DNA from: Deinococcus sp. Leaf326 | GTDB taxonomy: Bacteria; Deinococcota; Deinococci; Deinococcales; Deinococcaceae | Length of the DNA stretch: 32,570 bases | Direction: 5' to 3' | Assembly: GCF_001424185.1 (NCBI RefSeq) | Contig: NZ_LMOM01000019.1 | Location: 1 to 32,570 of the forward strand | Shown: positions 32,461-32,570 of the stretch, piece by piece | How positions within the stretch are numbered: position 1 is the first letter of the stretch | Layout of the letters: each line of letters opens with the position of its first letter | The notes under the pieces: generated by a model | What the model saw: only the letters and a program-made list of their open reading frames with translations | Database searches by the model: none | What the model was told of the DNA's origin: nothing | Translations under genes and position numbers: made by a program

Positions 32461-32497
32461 GCAATGACCTATTGATCTCGGCGTAAATGATCATTGC
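32461..32497. repeat. 7-bp inverted repeat before the right-edge ORF
   Basis: GCAATGA (32461-32467) and TCATTGC (32491-32497) are exact inverted copies 23 bases apart. The second overlaps the 10-bp palindrome AATGATCATT (32486-32495) and abuts the -10 box at 32498. It may be an operator or part of a mobile-element end; neither is shown. Confidence 0.35.
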
Positions 32498-32503
32498 TAT
32501 ACT
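32498..32503 (+). promoter_or_regulatory. -10 box of right-edge ORF
   Basis: TATACT lies eight bases before the ATG at 32512. A possible -35 TTGATC (32472-32477) is 20 bases upstream, too far for a good match. No ribosome site is present. Confidence 0.4.
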
Positions 32504-32511
32504 GAGTGGGT

Positions 32512-32570
32512 ATGTCTGGTTGGAAGCCCTCAAAACTCACCCGTGCCCAGCAGGAAGAACGCCGCCTCGC
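32512..32570 (+). CDS. partial ORF, possible IS630-type transposase start
   Basis: Only the first 19 codons are inside the window: MSGWKPSKLTRAQQEERRL, then the sequence ends. This start resembles the N-termini of IS630-family transposases common in Deinococcus (W-K-x-S-K-L-T-R-A-Q-x-E-E-R-R followed by a helix-turn-helix). The resemblance is from memory and short, so the call is tentative. A TATACT box lies eight bases upstream. It is divergent from the importer operon, 150 bases from the binding-protein start. Confidence 0.4.
   Translation, partial: MSGWKPSKLTRAQQEERRL

Overview
The window is GC-rich chromosomal DNA whose proteins look like those of a Deinococcus-type bacterium. The clues are the TerD/TerF-like stress genes, a carboxypeptidase Taq (M32), many genes with a TANNNT -10 box only 5-9 bases before the start codon and no Shine-Dalgarno sequence (leaderless mRNAs, common in Deinococcus), and a right-edge ORF start resembling Deinococcus IS630-type transposases. 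The genus is inferred from gene content and promoter style, not from a marker gene.

Layout, left to right. 1-301 is AT-richer, gene-free DNA ending in a palindromic promoter. 302-2049 holds a tyrosine recombinase and a small unknown gene. 2063-4730 (minus) holds a TerD, a TerD-like/VWA fusion and a second TerD. 4902-5486 is a YdeI/OmpD-associated-like protein. 5501-7233 is a divergent NmrA-type NAD(P)-binding oxidoreductase and TetR regulator sharing an AT-rich promoter. 7250-9116 holds a HAD phosphatase and, divergent from it, a membrane-anchored PIG-L deacetylase. 9186-9740 is an unknown protein. 9936-13231 is a YceI-like secreted protein plus a small membrane protein, divergent from an OmpR-type response regulator and histidine kinase; the gap between them carries four copies of CTGTGCG in a tandem, inverted arrangement. 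13274-16711 (minus) is a glycosidase-reductase fusion followed by a glycosyltransferase. 17174-19501 (minus) is a PAS-PAS-GGDEF-EAL cyclic di-GMP enzyme.

The right 13 kb (32361 down to 19623, minus) is one apparent 12-gene operon. It encodes a peptide-type ABC importer (binding protein, two permeases, two ATPases), a GntR regulator, a creatininase-family amidohydrolase, a ketopantoate-reductase-like protein, a short-chain dehydrogenase, an M20 dipeptidase, an RraA-like protein and an M32 carboxypeptidase. From the second permease onward the genes overlap by 1-8 bases, mostly as ATGA. The promoter before the binding-protein gene has a good -35/-10 pair and a 20-bp perfect palindrome over the -10, a likely operator for the operon's own GntR protein. 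A GC-rich 12-bp stem-loop follows the binding-protein gene and may set its level above the permeases. The whole looks like an uptake and breakdown route for a peptide- or amide-like substrate that I cannot identify.

No tRNA, rRNA, CRISPR array or complete mobile element was seen. The strongest unexplained signals are the operator architecture before the two-component system, the palindromic promoter of the importer operon, the composition of that operon, and the glycosidase-reductase fusion whose reductase half lacks the catalytic lysine.
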